From Flavobacteriaceae bacterium UBA2540 (GTDB lineage Bacteria > Bacteroidota > Bacteroidia > Flavobacteriales > Flavobacteriaceae), in assembly GCA_002340765.1 (NCBI GenBank), contig DDMS01000011.1:1-61224 (forward strand): a stretch of DNA of 61,224 nt, given 5' to 3'. Shown here piece by piece: positions 27,523 to 36,664 of the stretch (position 1 is the stretch's first letter; every line of letters begins with the position of its first letter). The position numbers were made by a program, and so were the translations under genes. The notes below the pieces were generated by a model. That model did not search any database. It was not told the origin of the DNA and worked only from the letters and a program-made list of their open reading frames with translations.

Positions 27523-28032
27523 TTATTTTTTCATTAAAACGCCATTGGCTTCAAAAACAAATTCCTTTTTTGGTAAAGTAATTTTGGAAATTTCTTCAGC
27601 AGATTTTCCTGCATCTTCAGCATAATGTTTTAAATCATCTACAGACACTTCTGTTACGTAAGCTTTTCCTTCTATAATCACTTCGCGGTCTTTTGAATCT
27701 AATGGAATGAAAAATCCATAATCTTTAAAACGAACCATTGTTTCAATTTCGGAACTTAAACCAAGTTTCATCCAACAACCTTTTTTTGAGCAAACTTCTT
27801 TGATCCTTGAAGAAAACTTCATGTTTAAAGTATCCCCAACTTGTAATGAATTAAATTTTGACAACATTTCTAATGAGGACAAAGCATCTTTTTCTGAAAT
27901 TTTGTTTCCAAATGTATCAAAACTTAAAGCTATTTCTTCAGGTTTGTTATGATCTTCTTGACTCTTTTTGTTTGTTTTACAAGCTGTTAAAAAAAGAATT
28001 GCTACCGAAAAAAAACGAACGATTAATTTCAT
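27523..28032 (-). CDS. DUF4920 lipoprotein
   Basis: 169 residues with a lipoprotein signal peptide (MKLIVRFFSVAILFLTAC, lipobox LTAC). The domain shows the DUF4920 pattern CSKKGCWMKL, MVRFKDYGFFIPLDS, GKAYVTEVSVDDLKHYAEDA and FEANGVLM. The paired cysteines of CSKKGCW are the notable conserved feature and suggest a redox or metal site, but function is unknown. It is monocistronic and divergent from ilvE. Confidence 0.85.
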   Translation of the reverse strand: MKLIVRFFSVAILFLTACKTNKKSQEDHNKPEEIALSFDTFGNKISEKDALSSLEMLSKFNSLQVGDTLNMKFSSRIKEVCSKKGCWMKLGLSSEIETMVRFKDYGFFIPLDSKDREVIIEGKAYVTEVSVDDLKHYAEDAGKSAEEISKITLPKKEFVFEANGVLMKK

Positions 28033-28152
28033 GTTTTTTTTATTTGATTAATTAATACAAATGTAAGAATTTTAAAAATCAATCCCCATTTTTAGGACTT
28101 TTTTGGATAAATAATTTATGTACCTTTATGGCTTATTTGAAACCAAAAAAAG

Positions 28153-29211
28153 ATGACTTCTTACATAGAAATTCAACGAATAGAAAAATCGAAAATTGCT
28201 ACAGTTGACTTTGATAATTTGCCTTTTGGAAGTGTATATTCTGACCACATGTTAGAGTGTAATTTCAAAGATGGAACTTGGCAAAAACCTGTCATTAAGC
28301 CTTTTGCAGCAATTTCTTTGGATCCTTCAGCAAAGATTTTTCATTATGGACAATCTATTTTTGAAGGAATGAAAGCTTACAAAGATGATTCAGAGAACAC
28401 CTTGCTTTTTAGACCATTAGACAACTGGAAACGATTGAATAAATCAGCTGAACGTTTAATGATTCCTGAAATTCCTGAAGAAATTTTTATGGAAGGATTG
28501 AAAACGCTTTTGAAAGTTGATAGCGATTGGATTCCTAGAAATCCAGGAAGTTCTCTATATATTAGACCATTTATGTTTGCAACTGGCACTGGTTTTCATG
28601 CTTCACCTGCAAATGAATATAAATTTATCATTGCAACTGCACCTTCAGGGGCTTATTTTGCTGGAAAAGTAAAAGTATTAATTGAAGAAAAATATGCACG
28701 TGCTGCAAATGGTGGAGTTGGATATGCAAAAGCTGGAGGAAACTACGCTGCACAATTTTATCCTACACAATTAGCCATTGAAAAAGGATATAATCAAGTA
28801 GTTTGGACTGATGATAATACACACCAATTTATTGAAGAAGCTGGTGCCATGAATATTTTTGTAAGAATTAATAACACCTTAATTACGAGTCCAACAAGTG
28901 ATCGTATTTTAGATGGAATTACCCGAAAAAGTATTTTGCAAATTGCAGAAGATGAAGGCATCAAAACTGAAGTTAGAAAAATTTCTGTTGGAGAAGTTGT
29001 TAAAGCTGCAAAAGAAGGTTGTTTATTGGAAATGTTTGGCGCAGGAACTGCTGCTGTAATTTCGCCAATTGCTGGTTTTGGATATCAAGAAAATGATTAT
29101 GATTTGCCAGTTTTAGAAGATTCTTTTGCTTCTCAATTGAAGAAAAAAATAACTGACATTCAAACCAATAAGGCTGCAGATCCTTATGGTTGGAGGATTT
29201 TTGTTGATTAA
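28153..29211 (+). CDS. ilvE: Branched-chain amino acid aminotransferase
   Basis: PLP fold-type IV enzyme transferring the amino group between glutamate and Leu/Ile/Val keto acids. The PLP lysine is Lys193 in GYAKAGGNYAAQ. Other BCAT segments are HYGQSIFEGMKAYK, YIRPFMFATGTGFHASP, EEAGAMNIF and MFGAGTAAVISPI. At 352 residues it is the longer eukaryote-like BCAT type common in Bacteroidota. It is monocistronic with a strong terminator 22 bases downstream. Confidence 0.94.
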   Translation: MTSYIEIQRIEKSKIATVDFDNLPFGSVYSDHMLECNFKDGTWQKPVIKPFAAISLDPSAKIFHYGQSIFEGMKAYKDDSENTLLFRPLDNWKRLNKSAERLMIPEIPEEIFMEGLKTLLKVDSDWIPRNPGSSLYIRPFMFATGTGFHASPANEYKFIIATAPSGAYFAGKVKVLIEEKYARAANGGVGYAKAGGNYAAQFYPTQLAIEKGYNQVVWTDDNTHQFIEEAGAMNIFVRINNTLITSPTSDRILDGITRKSILQIAEDEGIKTEVRKISVGEVVKAAKEGCLLEMFGAGTAAVISPIAGFGYQENDYDLPVLEDSFASQLKKKITDIQTNKAADPYGWRIFVD

Positions 29212-29233
29212 TTTTATAAAATCATACTGAAAG

Positions 29234-29260
29234 CACCAATCAAAAGTTGGTGTTTTTTTA
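29234..29260 (+). terminator. Terminator of ilvE
   Basis: CACCAA (29234-29239), 7-base loop, TTGGTG (29247-29252), then seven T. Confidence 0.88.
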
Positions 29261-29313
29261 TTGTATTAATTCCTATTTTTACAATCTTAAGCTACCATCT
29301 CAAATCTATTACA

Positions 29314-31761
29314 ATGAGTTCACAAAAATTGTATTCATATATTTCTTTTCTCTTTTGTTTATTTTATTCAATAAATCAAACAGCTCAAACAAGAAAAGTC
29401 ATTACGTTAAAAGAAAACTGGAAGTTTCAAAAAGGAGCTATTGAAAATGCACAAAACATCACTTTTGATGATGCAAAATGGCAAAAAGTTTCTGTGCCTC
29501 ATGATTGGGCAATTTATGGTCCTTTTGACAAAGAAATTGACAAACAAAACGTGGCAATTACTCAAAATGGAGAAAAAATTCCAACAGAAAAAACAGGCAG
29601 AACAGGCTCCTTGCCTCACATAGGAACAGCTTGGTATCGCAATGAATTCAGTCTTTCTACAATTGAAACTTCAAAAAAAATCATGTTGCTTTTTGAGGGA
29701 GCAATGAGTGAACCTGAAGTTTTTATCAACGGAAAAAAAGTAGGTGAATGGAAATATGGCTACAGTTATTTTTATTTTGACATTTCAGAAAATATCAAAG
29801 AAGGTAAAAATACAATCGCTGTAAAACTCACCAATAAAGAATTTGCTTCAAGATGGTATCCTGGAGCTGGTTTGTATAGAAATGTTCGTTTGATTATCAA
29901 AAACCAAGAGAGTATTGCTCAATGGGGAACTTTTATCACAACACCTTTTGTGACAGATTCTCTCGCCAAAATCAATATAAAAACTAGCATAAATTCAAAT
30001 AAAGGATTTGTAAAAACAACCATTTTTGATGCTGAAGGAAAAACATTAATTTCTCAAGAATCAAGTACGATTTTTGGACATGAATTTGAGCAAAATATTC
30101 CACTAGAAAATCCAACATTGTGGAGTCCTGAAAATCCTTATTTATACACCGCAAAAACGGAATATTTTGTCAATAATAAACTTTCTGATGAAATTACCAC
30201 GCGTTTTGGTGTTCGGGAAATTGAATTTACTCGCGAAAAAGGATTTGTTTTAAATGGAGAAATCACCAAGTTCAAGGGAGTTTGTTTGCATCATGATTTA
30301 GGTCCTTTAGGAACTGCCATCAATAAAACTGCTTTAAAAAGACAGATGATAATTCTTAAAGATATGGGCGTGAATGCCATCAGAAGTTCACACAATATGC
30401 CTTCTTTTGAGCAACTAGAATTGGCAAACGAAATGGGTTTTTTATTTTTAGCAGAATCATTTGACGAATGGAAAAAACCCAAAGTCGAAAATGGTTACAA
30501 TCGATTTTTTGATGAATATGCTGAAAAAGACATCGTAAATTTAGTTCGTGCAACCAGAAATCATCCATCAATAGTTATGTGGAGCTCAGGAAATGAAGTA
30601 CCTGATCAATGGGGAACTGAAGGCGTAAAACGTGCCAAATGGTTGCAAGATATTTTTCATAGAGAAGACCCAACACGTCCTGTAACTGTTGGAATGGATC
30701 AAGTAAAAGCAGTGATGGAATCTGGTTTTGGTGCCATAATGGACATTCCAGGATTGAATTATCGCGTGCATTTGTATGAAGAAGCGTACGAAAAATTTCC
30801 ACAAGGATTTATTTTGGGTTCTGAAACTGCATCCACAGTAAGTTCAAGAGGTATTTATAAATTTCCTGTAGAGAAAGGGTCTATGAAACAATATGACGAT
30901 TTTCAAAGTTCGTCTTATGATTTGGAATATTGCAGTTGGTCAAATTTGCCTGAAGACGATTTTATTTTGCAAGATGACAAACCTTGGGTTATTGGTGAAT
31001 TTGTTTGGACAGGTTTTGATTATTTGGGCGAACCAACTCCTTATGACGAAAAATGGCCTTCAAGAAGTTCGTATTTCGGCATGATTGATTTGGCTGGAAT
31101 TCCAAAAGACCGCTATTATTTATATAGAAGTAGATGGAATACCAAAGCCGAAACTTTACACATTTTACCACATTGGAATTGGGAAGGACGTGAAGGAGAA
31201 AAAACGCCTGTTTTTGTGTATACCAATTATGAAAGTGCTGAACTTTTTGTGAACGGAAAAAGCCAAGGAATTCAGAAAAAAATCAAAAATGGAACTCCAC
31301 AAGAACGATATCGTTTACAATGGAATGATGTCATTTACGAACCAGGAATTTTAAAAGTAGTTGCTTTCGACAAAAACGGAAAAGCTATTGCTGAAAAAGA
31401 AGTAAAAACTGCTGGAAAGCCTCATAAAATAATCTTAGAAACTGATAGAAAAACCATCAAATCTAATGGAGAAGATTTGAGTTTTGTAACGGTTTCTGTA
31501 GTGGATAAAAACGGAATTCCTTGTCCAACAGCCACCAACCAATTGCAATTTGAAGTAACTGGAAAAGGTACTTTTAGAGCTGCTTGTAATGGTGATGCAA
31601 CTTCATTAGAATTGTTTCATATGCCAACGATGAAATTATTTAGTGGGAAATTGGTTGTTTTGGTAAAATCCACAAAAGAAGCTGGAAAAATTGAATTGAA
31701 AGTTTCAGGAAAAGGCTTGAAAAAGGGAATTATTGAATTGGAAGCTGTTTTAAATGATTGA
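29314..31761 (+). CDS. Secreted GH2 beta-galactosidase-type glycoside hydrolase
   Basis: 815 residues with a signal peptide (about 1-25), so it is periplasmic or exported. Domain order: sugar-binding domain (WQKVSVPHDW, GTAWYRNEF, GAMSEPEVFINGK), Ig-like domain, TIM barrel (FKGVCLHHDLGPLGTAINKT), then a DUF4982-like and a final Ig-like domain (FVYTNYESAELFVNGK). The catalytic acid/base is Glu428 (MWSSGNEV) and the nucleophile Glu504 (ILGSETAS). It probably removes terminal beta-galactosyl (or related) residues from algal or animal glycans. No SusCD pair, sulfatase or other CAZyme is adjacent, so the exact substrate is open. Confidence 0.9.
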   Translation: MSSQKLYSYISFLFCLFYSINQTAQTRKVITLKENWKFQKGAIENAQNITFDDAKWQKVSVPHDWAIYGPFDKEIDKQNVAITQNGEKIPTEKTGRTGSLPHIGTAWYRNEFSLSTIETSKKIMLLFEGAMSEPEVFINGKKVGEWKYGYSYFYFDISENIKEGKNTIAVKLTNKEFASRWYPGAGLYRNVRLIIKNQESIAQWGTFITTPFVTDSLAKINIKTSINSNKGFVKTTIFDAEGKTLISQESSTIFGHEFEQNIPLENPTLWSPENPYLYTAKTEYFVNNKLSDEITTRFGVREIEFTREKGFVLNGEITKFKGVCLHHDLGPLGTAINKTALKRQMIILKDMGVNAIRSSHNMPSFEQLELANEMGFLFLAESFDEWKKPKVENGYNRFFDEYAEKDIVNLVRATRNHPSIVMWSSGNEVPDQWGTEGVKRAKWLQDIFHREDPTRPVTVGMDQVKAVMESGFGAIMDIPGLNYRVHLYEEAYEKFPQGFILGSETASTVSSRGIYKFPVEKGSMKQYDDFQSSSYDLEYCSWSNLPEDDFILQDDKPWVIGEFVWTGFDYLGEPTPYDEKWPSRSSYFGMIDLAGIPKDRYYLYRSRWNTKAETLHILPHWNWEGREGEKTPVFVYTNYESAELFVNGKSQGIQKKIKNGTPQERYRLQWNDVIYEPGILKVVAFDKNGKAIAEKEVKTAGKPHKIILETDRKTIKSNGEDLSFVTVSVVDKNGIPCPTATNQLQFEVTGKGTFRAACNGDATSLELFHMPTMKLFSGKLVVLVKSTKEAGKIELKVSGKGLKKGIIELEAVLND

Positions 31762-31777
31762 TTTTAAAATTAAAGTA

Positions 31778-32230
31778 ATGATTAAAAATTCTCTCATCAT
31801 TTTTCTACTCTTTTTTTCATTCTCGACTTTTAGTCAAGATAAAAAAAACGAGATAGATTTAATAAAAACCACCATTGAAAATTATTACAATGGATATATT
31901 AACAGAGATTTTTTGCTTTTAGAAAAAGCATTTGATCATCAAAATGGCACAATGAAAGTTCCCATTTTAAAAGATGAAAAAATCATAGGTTTCCAAAATC
32001 ATTTCTTTAAAGATTTAATTCAAAGATGGAGTTCTAGAGAGAAATTATCAGATGATGTTTTAAAAAAATGTGCTTTGACTATTTTGAATTTAGATATTGT
32101 TGAGCAAAAAATAGCGAGTGCAAAAATCAATATGAAAGTGGATAAAACTATGTATATTTATATTTTATCTCTTCAAAAAATTGCTGGTGATTGGAAGATT
32201 ACTAATAAAACTTTTGTTATAAAAGAGTAA
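31778..32230 (+). CDS. Secreted NTF2-like (lumazine-binding-type) protein
   Basis: With the start at ATG 31778 (MIKNSLIIFLLFFSFSTFSQ) the product has a clean signal peptide and 150 residues. An earlier ATG at 31754 would overlap the GH2 gene and spoil the signal. The mature part (IKTTIENYYNGYINRDFLLLEKAF, then MYIYILSLQKIAGDWKITNKTFV) fits the NTF2-like fold used by nuclear-transport-factor-2 or lumazine-binding family proteins. It lies 16 bases after the GH2 stop and may be co-transcribed. Function unknown. Confidence 0.75.
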   Translation: MIKNSLIIFLLFFSFSTFSQDKKNEIDLIKTTIENYYNGYINRDFLLLEKAFDHQNGTMKVPILKDEKIIGFQNHFFKDLIQRWSSREKLSDDVLKKCALTILNLDIVEQKIASAKINMKVDKTMYIYILSLQKIAGDWKITNKTFVIKE

Positions 32231-32620
32231 TCATTCCTTATCCAAAATCGCTCCAATATCAGGTTTAAAATAATTTGGCCCTTTCAACACTTTGCCATCT
32301 TCTCTATAAATTGGTTTTCCATCTTCACCCAATTTGCTCATATTACTGCGTTGAATTTCATTGAAAACTTCCTCAATTTTATCCTGCATTCCATGCTCAA
32401 TAATAGTACCACAAAGAATGTATAACATGTCTCCTAAAGCATCTGCAACTTCCACCAAATCATTGTTATTTGCAGCTTCTAAATATTCTTCGTTTTCTTC
32501 ACGCATCAATTTATAGCGCAATAATTTTCGGTCTTCGCCAATGTCAACGGTAGGTTTGTGATTGATTCCTAATTTAAATGCTTCATGAAAATCGGTTACT
32601 GCTTGTATTTTATCTTTCAT
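32231..32620 (-). CDS. MazG-like nucleoside triphosphate pyrophosphohydrolase
   Basis: All-alpha NTP pyrophosphohydrolase superfamily (PRA-PH/MazG) of 129 residues. The metal-binding helices show MREENEEYLEAANNNDLVEV and ADALGDMLYIL, giving EExxE plus ExxD. The C-terminal RSNMSKLGEDGKPIYREDGK followed by GPNYFKPD is typical of the phage/plasmid-and-bacterial subgroup. Likely role: removal of non-canonical or excess (d)NTPs. It is convergent with the NTF2-like gene, and the stop codons abut. Confidence 0.85.
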   Translation of the reverse strand: MKDKIQAVTDFHEAFKLGINHKPTVDIGEDRKLLRYKLMREENEEYLEAANNNDLVEVADALGDMLYILCGTIIEHGMQDKIEEVFNEIQRSNMSKLGEDGKPIYREDGKVLKGPNYFKPDIGAILDKE

Positions 32621-32685
32621 TTTTTAGATGGATTTTAGACTATTTTTAACAATTGAAAAATAGCATTCTTTCTTGATTTAATTCG

Positions 32686-32693
32686 TAATTTTG
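32686..32693 (+). promoter_or_regulatory. Candidate -7 element for the 68-aa membrane protein gene
   Basis: TAATTTTG, an exact TAnnTTTG match, 69 bases before the ATG at 32763. Confidence 0.4.
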
Positions 32694-32762
32694 TATTCGA
32701 AAATACAGAAACTTTTTTAAAAAAAGCTCTGATTTTTTAAAAATCAATTAAGAATTATAGCT

Positions 32763-32969
32763 ATGTTTTTAAATGCCTTTTTTTCTACTGGAAGAATAAT
32801 TTTTATCCTCTTTTTTGTGATTGCTTTTACTTCAGTTTTAGTTTGGAGTTATAAAAAAGACATCAAAAATCACGAGCGTTATTATAAAAATGCAGGTAAA
32901 AAAGTAGCTATTTATGGTGGAATTATCATCGCTATTTTTGTGGCCCTGAGAATTATTTTCGGAAACTAA
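32763..32969 (+). CDS. Small two-helix membrane protein
   Basis: 68 residues with two hydrophobic helices: residues about 8-29 (STGRIIFILFFVIAFTSVLV) and 47-66 (KVAIYGGIIIAIFVALRIIF). They are separated by a charged loop (YKKDIKNHERYYKNAGKK). The short charged loop and hairpin topology fit a conserved flavobacterial protein of unknown function. It stands alone between divergent and convergent neighbours, with a plausible promoter. Confidence 0.65.
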   Translation: MFLNAFFSTGRIIFILFFVIAFTSVLVWSYKKDIKNHERYYKNAGKKVAIYGGIIIAIFVALRIIFGN

Positions 32970-32999
32970 TTTTCAATAATTAGATTTTTTATCAAGATT

Positions 33000-33566
33000 T
33001 TACTTGCATGACTCATGAAATTTAAAGCAATTTCTTTTATGATCATTGACCATTCCAACTGCTTGCATAAAAGCATACATTACTGTTGAGCCCACAAATT
33101 TGAATCCGCGTTTTTTCAAATCTTTAGAAATTTTATCAGAAATTATAGTTTTTACAGGAACTTCTTTTCTTTGATGACAACAATTTACAATTGGTTTTCC
33201 ATCAACATAACTCCAAATAAAACTAGAAAAAGAACCAAATTCTGCCTGAATTTCTATAAATAATTTTGCATTTATAATGGCACTTTGAATCTTCAAACGA
33301 TTTCTGATAATTCCTTCATTTTGCAATAATTCTTGGTACTTAGATTCAGAATATGTGGCGATTTTTTGATAATCAAAATCATCAAAAGCTTTTCTGAAAT
33401 TTTCTCTTTTATTTAAAATTGTCAACCAATTCAATCCTGCTTGAAAGGTTTCCAACAATAAAAACTCGAATAAAATGGCATCATCAAAAACAGGAACTCC
33501 CCATTCATGATCATGATATTCTTGATAGATTTTTCTATCTGTGACCCAAAAACACCGATTTTTCAT
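33000..33566 (-). CDS. tag: DNA-3-methyladenine glycosylase I
   Basis: Base-excision repair enzyme removing 3-methyladenine from alkylated DNA. The Tag signature is complete: RCFWVTDRKIYQEYHDHEWG with the zinc Cys and His, the C-terminal zinc pair in NDHKRNCFKF, and ETFQAGLNWLTILNKRENF. The family start MKNRCFWVTD places the ATG at 33566 (188 residues), one base after the upstream gene's stop codon. The frame continues 14 codons further upstream, but that part has no family counterpart. Confidence 0.93.
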   Translation of the reverse strand: MKNRCFWVTDRKIYQEYHDHEWGVPVFDDAILFEFLLLETFQAGLNWLTILNKRENFRKAFDDFDYQKIATYSESKYQELLQNEGIIRNRLKIQSAIINAKLFIEIQAEFGSFSSFIWSYVDGKPIVNCCHQRKEVPVKTIISDKISKDLKKRGFKFVGSTVMYAFMQAVGMVNDHKRNCFKFHESCK

Positions 33567-33567
33567 A

Positions 33568-34914
33568 TTATTTTGCTTTGATTGGTTTGATTGCTGTTTG
33601 GCGTTCATTTACATATTCAAAAAAATCGTCTCCAAAAAATCCAGCTTCCTCCAACATAATTCGGATATCTTTGTTCCATTCTTTGATGAAAACTGTGGTA
33701 TTTAATTCAATAGCATACGCTGTATTTTTTCGCAAAGCGTAATCACCTGTATAAGGCACACCATTTTGTGAATCCCACATGCCAATTGTAGTTCCTGCAC
33801 TGTGTCCAAAAGTACCTAAAGGATGTGTGTAAATTGATGGTCTTAATCCTTCATTTTTTCCATCAAATAAAGATTTTGACAAAATTTCATTCCCAGTTTT
33901 TCCTGATTTCATGTTGGATGTTAGCAAGTCTTGTACACGATTTCCTTTTTGAAAAGCTTCTTTCAAAAAAGAAGGAACTTCATTTTCATCTGATTTTAAA
34001 ACATACGCATGCTGTTGACAATCAGTATTTAAACCTATATAACTAATTCCAAAATCACAATGCAATAAATCGCCTTCTAAAATAATTTCTTCTTCTTTTT
34101 GTTTAGAAAAAGATTCGATATGCGATTTCAAAGGGTCGTTTTTTCTTTGGACATCAATGGTGGGATGAAACCAAGTTTCTAAACCTAAATCAGTCACTTT
34201 TTGACGTAAAAACCAAACCACATCTTCAGTAGTTGTGATGCCATGTTTGATAATTTTTTCAGAAAAAGCCTCATCAATAATATCATGAGTGATTTTCACT
34301 AAATCTTTAAAAAGCAACATTTCTTTTACTGTCCTTGTCTCTATCCAAGCGATTGCCAAATTTTCTGCAGACACAATTTTTGAATGAAATGCTGTTGGTA
34401 AATTCTCTAAAAATTCCTCATAATCTGTTTTTACCAAACCATCCGCTAAAGCAAAATGTTCTGAGAAATTAACTCCAATTTTTGACGGATTTTTCTCTTC
34501 GATAATCGCTGTTAAAGCTTTCCATTGATCAGGTTGTTGTTCTTTATTCCAAGCCGACTTAATACTTTTTCCAATATCATATCTTGCAACTGCCAAACGT
34601 TCTAAAGTATTTTTCTCTTTGTCTCTATAAAAAACAATGATGGTTCTTCTGCGTGCATTAATCCAAGTTGCAGGTAACATAGTTTTCAAAACAGGATCTT
34701 CATTATATTCTCTTGAAATCAACAACCACATGTCAATATGAGCCACATCCATTAATTTTGGTAAAAGATTTAAAAAACGATCTTCCAAAAGTTCGTCTTT
34801 CAAAATAGCACGTTCTTTTTCAGATAAAATAGTAAATTTTGGAATTTCATTGTTGTTTTTTTTACAGGAAAAAGACACTAAAATTATATAAATGCAAAGA
34901 ATTTTTTTGAGCAT
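33568..34914 (-). CDS. M24 family metallopeptidase lipoprotein (Xaa-Pro peptidase-like)
   Basis: 448 residues with a lipoprotein signal (MLKKILCIYIILVSFSC, lipobox SFSC). The C-terminal pita-bread domain keeps the five metal ligands of M24: Asp in LLHCDFGI, Asp in NTDCQQHAYVL, His in HPLGTFGHSAGT, Glu in IELNTTV and Glu in IMLEEAGFF. The N-terminal domain (LMDVAHIDMWLLISREYNED) resembles the creatinase N-domain. It is likely a periplasmic or outer-membrane-anchored Xaa-Pro aminopeptidase or dipeptidase. It is followed directly by tag on the same strand. Confidence 0.88.
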   Translation of the reverse strand: MLKKILCIYIILVSFSCKKNNNEIPKFTILSEKERAILKDELLEDRFLNLLPKLMDVAHIDMWLLISREYNEDPVLKTMLPATWINARRRTIIVFYRDKEKNTLERLAVARYDIGKSIKSAWNKEQQPDQWKALTAIIEEKNPSKIGVNFSEHFALADGLVKTDYEEFLENLPTAFHSKIVSAENLAIAWIETRTVKEMLLFKDLVKITHDIIDEAFSEKIIKHGITTTEDVVWFLRQKVTDLGLETWFHPTIDVQRKNDPLKSHIESFSKQKEEEIILEGDLLHCDFGISYIGLNTDCQQHAYVLKSDENEVPSFLKEAFQKGNRVQDLLTSNMKSGKTGNEILSKSLFDGKNEGLRPSIYTHPLGTFGHSAGTTIGMWDSQNGVPYTGDYALRKNTAYAIELNTTVFIKEWNKDIRIMLEEAGFFGDDFFEYVNERQTAIKPIKAK

Positions 34915-35014
34915 AAAATTGATTTTAAAAGATTTTAAAAATACTGTTAAAAGGGATGAAAACCAATCAAAATTGAATTATTTTTTGCAAATTTACACTA
35001 CTCAACTCATTTTT

Positions 35015-35452
35015 ATGATGAAAATCCTAAATCCACTTTTGCTATTTTCTTTAATTTCTCTTGTTTTGTGGAATTGTAGTTCAGTGCCAATTTCAAAAAA
35101 AAAGATTGAAAAAGAGAAACCTGTTGTGATTGCAAATGATAGTTTAGAGTATGAAATTATCATAATTGACATTGGATTTAACTATTTTTTAAATGCTATT
35201 GCACAACCTGTTGGCTATTATTCACAAAATTATATGGAAGTTAGAAACAGAGTTTGGGTAACAAGTTGGAATATGAGAGCCCAAAATCCCTTGCAATACA
35301 ATCCAAATATTTACGAAAATACTATTGATTATCAGTCATCTATTGATTATGGCTATGAAGTGAATTATAAATTATTTAATTACTTTTTATTTGCACAACA
35401 GAAATATAAAATGACTTTAGATGGAGGATTTAATTCTATCAGAATTAATTAG
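35015..35452 (+). CDS. DUF6146 family lipoprotein
   Basis: With the start at ATG 35015 or 35018 (MKILNPLLLFSLISLVLWNC) the product is a lipoprotein of about 145 residues. The frame extends upstream of 35015 but would bury the signal peptide. The mature part, DSLEYEIIIIDIGFNYFL, QPVGYYSQNYMEVRNRVWV, then NTIDYQSSIDYGYEVNYKLF, is the DUF6146 pattern. Function unknown. Its 3' end overlaps the convergent folA by 8 bases. Confidence 0.85.
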   Translation: MMKILNPLLLFSLISLVLWNCSSVPISKKKIEKEKPVVIANDSLEYEIIIIDIGFNYFLNAIAQPVGYYSQNYMEVRNRVWVTSWNMRAQNPLQYNPNIYENTIDYQSSIDYGYEVNYKLFNYFLFAQQKYKMTLDGGFNSIRIN

Positions 35453-35939
35453 CTTTTTTTATATATTTTATGAAACTATAATCAAACTTATTTTTTTCAT
35501 CTGCTTTAAAATCGTTTCTTTTTACTTCTTCCCAAATTTCTAAATCAATTTCAGGAAAGTAAACATCTGCATCAAATTCATGATGAACAAGTGTAATATC
35601 GAGCGAATCAACCAAATTATTTTCAATTGCGTATTTATAAATTTGTGCGCCTCCAACAATAAAAACTTCTTCATTTGGAGGTGATATTTTAATAGCATCT
35701 TCTAAATTATTGGCAGTAAAACAATCTTCTTTTAGATAGTTTTTATTTGCACTTACAATTATTGTTGTTCTATTTAGCAAAGTTTTCCCAATAGATTCAT
35801 AGGTTTTTCTTCCCATTATAATGTGATGGCTAGTTGTCAACTCTTTAAATCTTTTCAAATCTGCAGGTAAATGCCAAATCAAATCATTATTTTTCCCTAA
35901 AGCATTGTTGTTGGCAATGGCAGCAATTATTGTAATCAT
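35445..35939 (-). CDS. folA: Dihydrofolate reductase
   Basis: NADPH-dependent reduction of dihydrofolate to tetrahydrofolate. The protein has 164 residues: ITIIAAIANNNALGKNNDLI, WHLPADLKRFKELT, the active-site acid in the usual WHLPADLKRF helix, IIMGRKTYESIGKTL and VFIVGGAQIY. It restores the folate consumed by the thyA product encoded 1.1 kb away on the same strand. It begins 4 bases after the stop of the broken TonB-C-like gene. Confidence 0.94.
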   Translation of the reverse strand: MITIIAAIANNNALGKNNDLIWHLPADLKRFKELTTSHHIIMGRKTYESIGKTLLNRTTIIVSANKNYLKEDCFTANNLEDAIKISPPNEEVFIVGGAQIYKYAIENNLVDSLDITLVHHEFDADVYFPEIDLEIWEEVKRNDFKADEKNKFDYSFIKYIKKAN

Positions 35940-35943
35940 AAAA

Positions 35944-36379
35944 TTATTTAATTATTTTAATATCTTGAAACTTTCCTAAGATAGGCAACATAATTTCAAC
36001 ATTTACCTCTTTTCCTTGAAGCTTTGCTGGAGTTTTGATTTCAATAGACTCAGCTATTTTTTTTAATTCTTCAAGCATAATTTTATCGTTAATTATTGCG
36101 TTTTTTAGATTTTTTTTCCCTTATCAGAAATATCAATTTTAAAAAAATAATTGGTTTCATTTTCTAATAATTTTAAAACTTTCGAATTTATTTTGGTAAT
36201 GAGGTATTGTTGCATTTTTGCTTGCAATAAAGTTTCATTATTCCCTTTTATTTTATTAAAAAATTCTTCTTCAAAAACCGGAAAACTATCAACTTCTAAA
36301 AAAGAAACCGTTTTTTTATCCACTTGAGATAAAATCGCATTATAAAATAGTAAGAAAAAAATTAAAAAAAATTATGCAT
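35944..36379 (-). pseudogene. Secreted TonB-C-like protein gene with two homopolymer frameshifts
   Basis: From ATG 36379 a signal peptide (LIFFLLFYNAILSQ) and mature protein (VDKKTVSFLEVDSFPVFEEE ... TNYFFKIDISDKG) read on into KNLKNAIINDKIMLEELKKI and GKEVNVEIMLPILGKFQDIK. This works only if one base is added at each of two 8-base A/T runs (36364-36371 and 36110-36117). With nine bases in both runs the gene would be a normal 145-residue protein like the lipoprotein at 15444-15920. As given, only 36105-36323 is open, from a GTG. It is either a young pseudogene, a sequencing error at homopolymers, or slippage-dependent expression. Confidence 0.7.
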
Positions 36380-36664
36380 ATCTCAAAAATAACTTAAAAG
36401 TGCGTTGATTTGAAGTTTTTTGTAAATTTTTATCAAAAAAAAATAAATTACGAAACCTTTTTTCTCGCAAAAATACTAAAAATCAGGCAAAAGAAATTAT
36501 CTAAAATTTTAAAAATGCGACAAATTAAGTTTCTTTTTTTTTGAGTAATGCTATTTTTGAGTTGACATTTTAAAAAACTCACAATTCTTTCAGTTTATTT
36601 TTAAATATTGTTTAATGTTCTAAACCTCTAATCTAAATTTAACAAATAATTAAAATAAATAATT

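Noticed and set aside
30229..30802. Several minus-strand open frames inside the GH2 gene
   Set aside because: They lie opposite a long conserved coding sequence and encode no recognisable domain. They are shadows of the glycosidase frame.
36105..36323. Open frame of 72 codons treated as a complete small gene
   Set aside because: It is the middle part of a longer secreted protein cut at both ends by homopolymer frameshifts, and it would start at GTG after the signal peptide.
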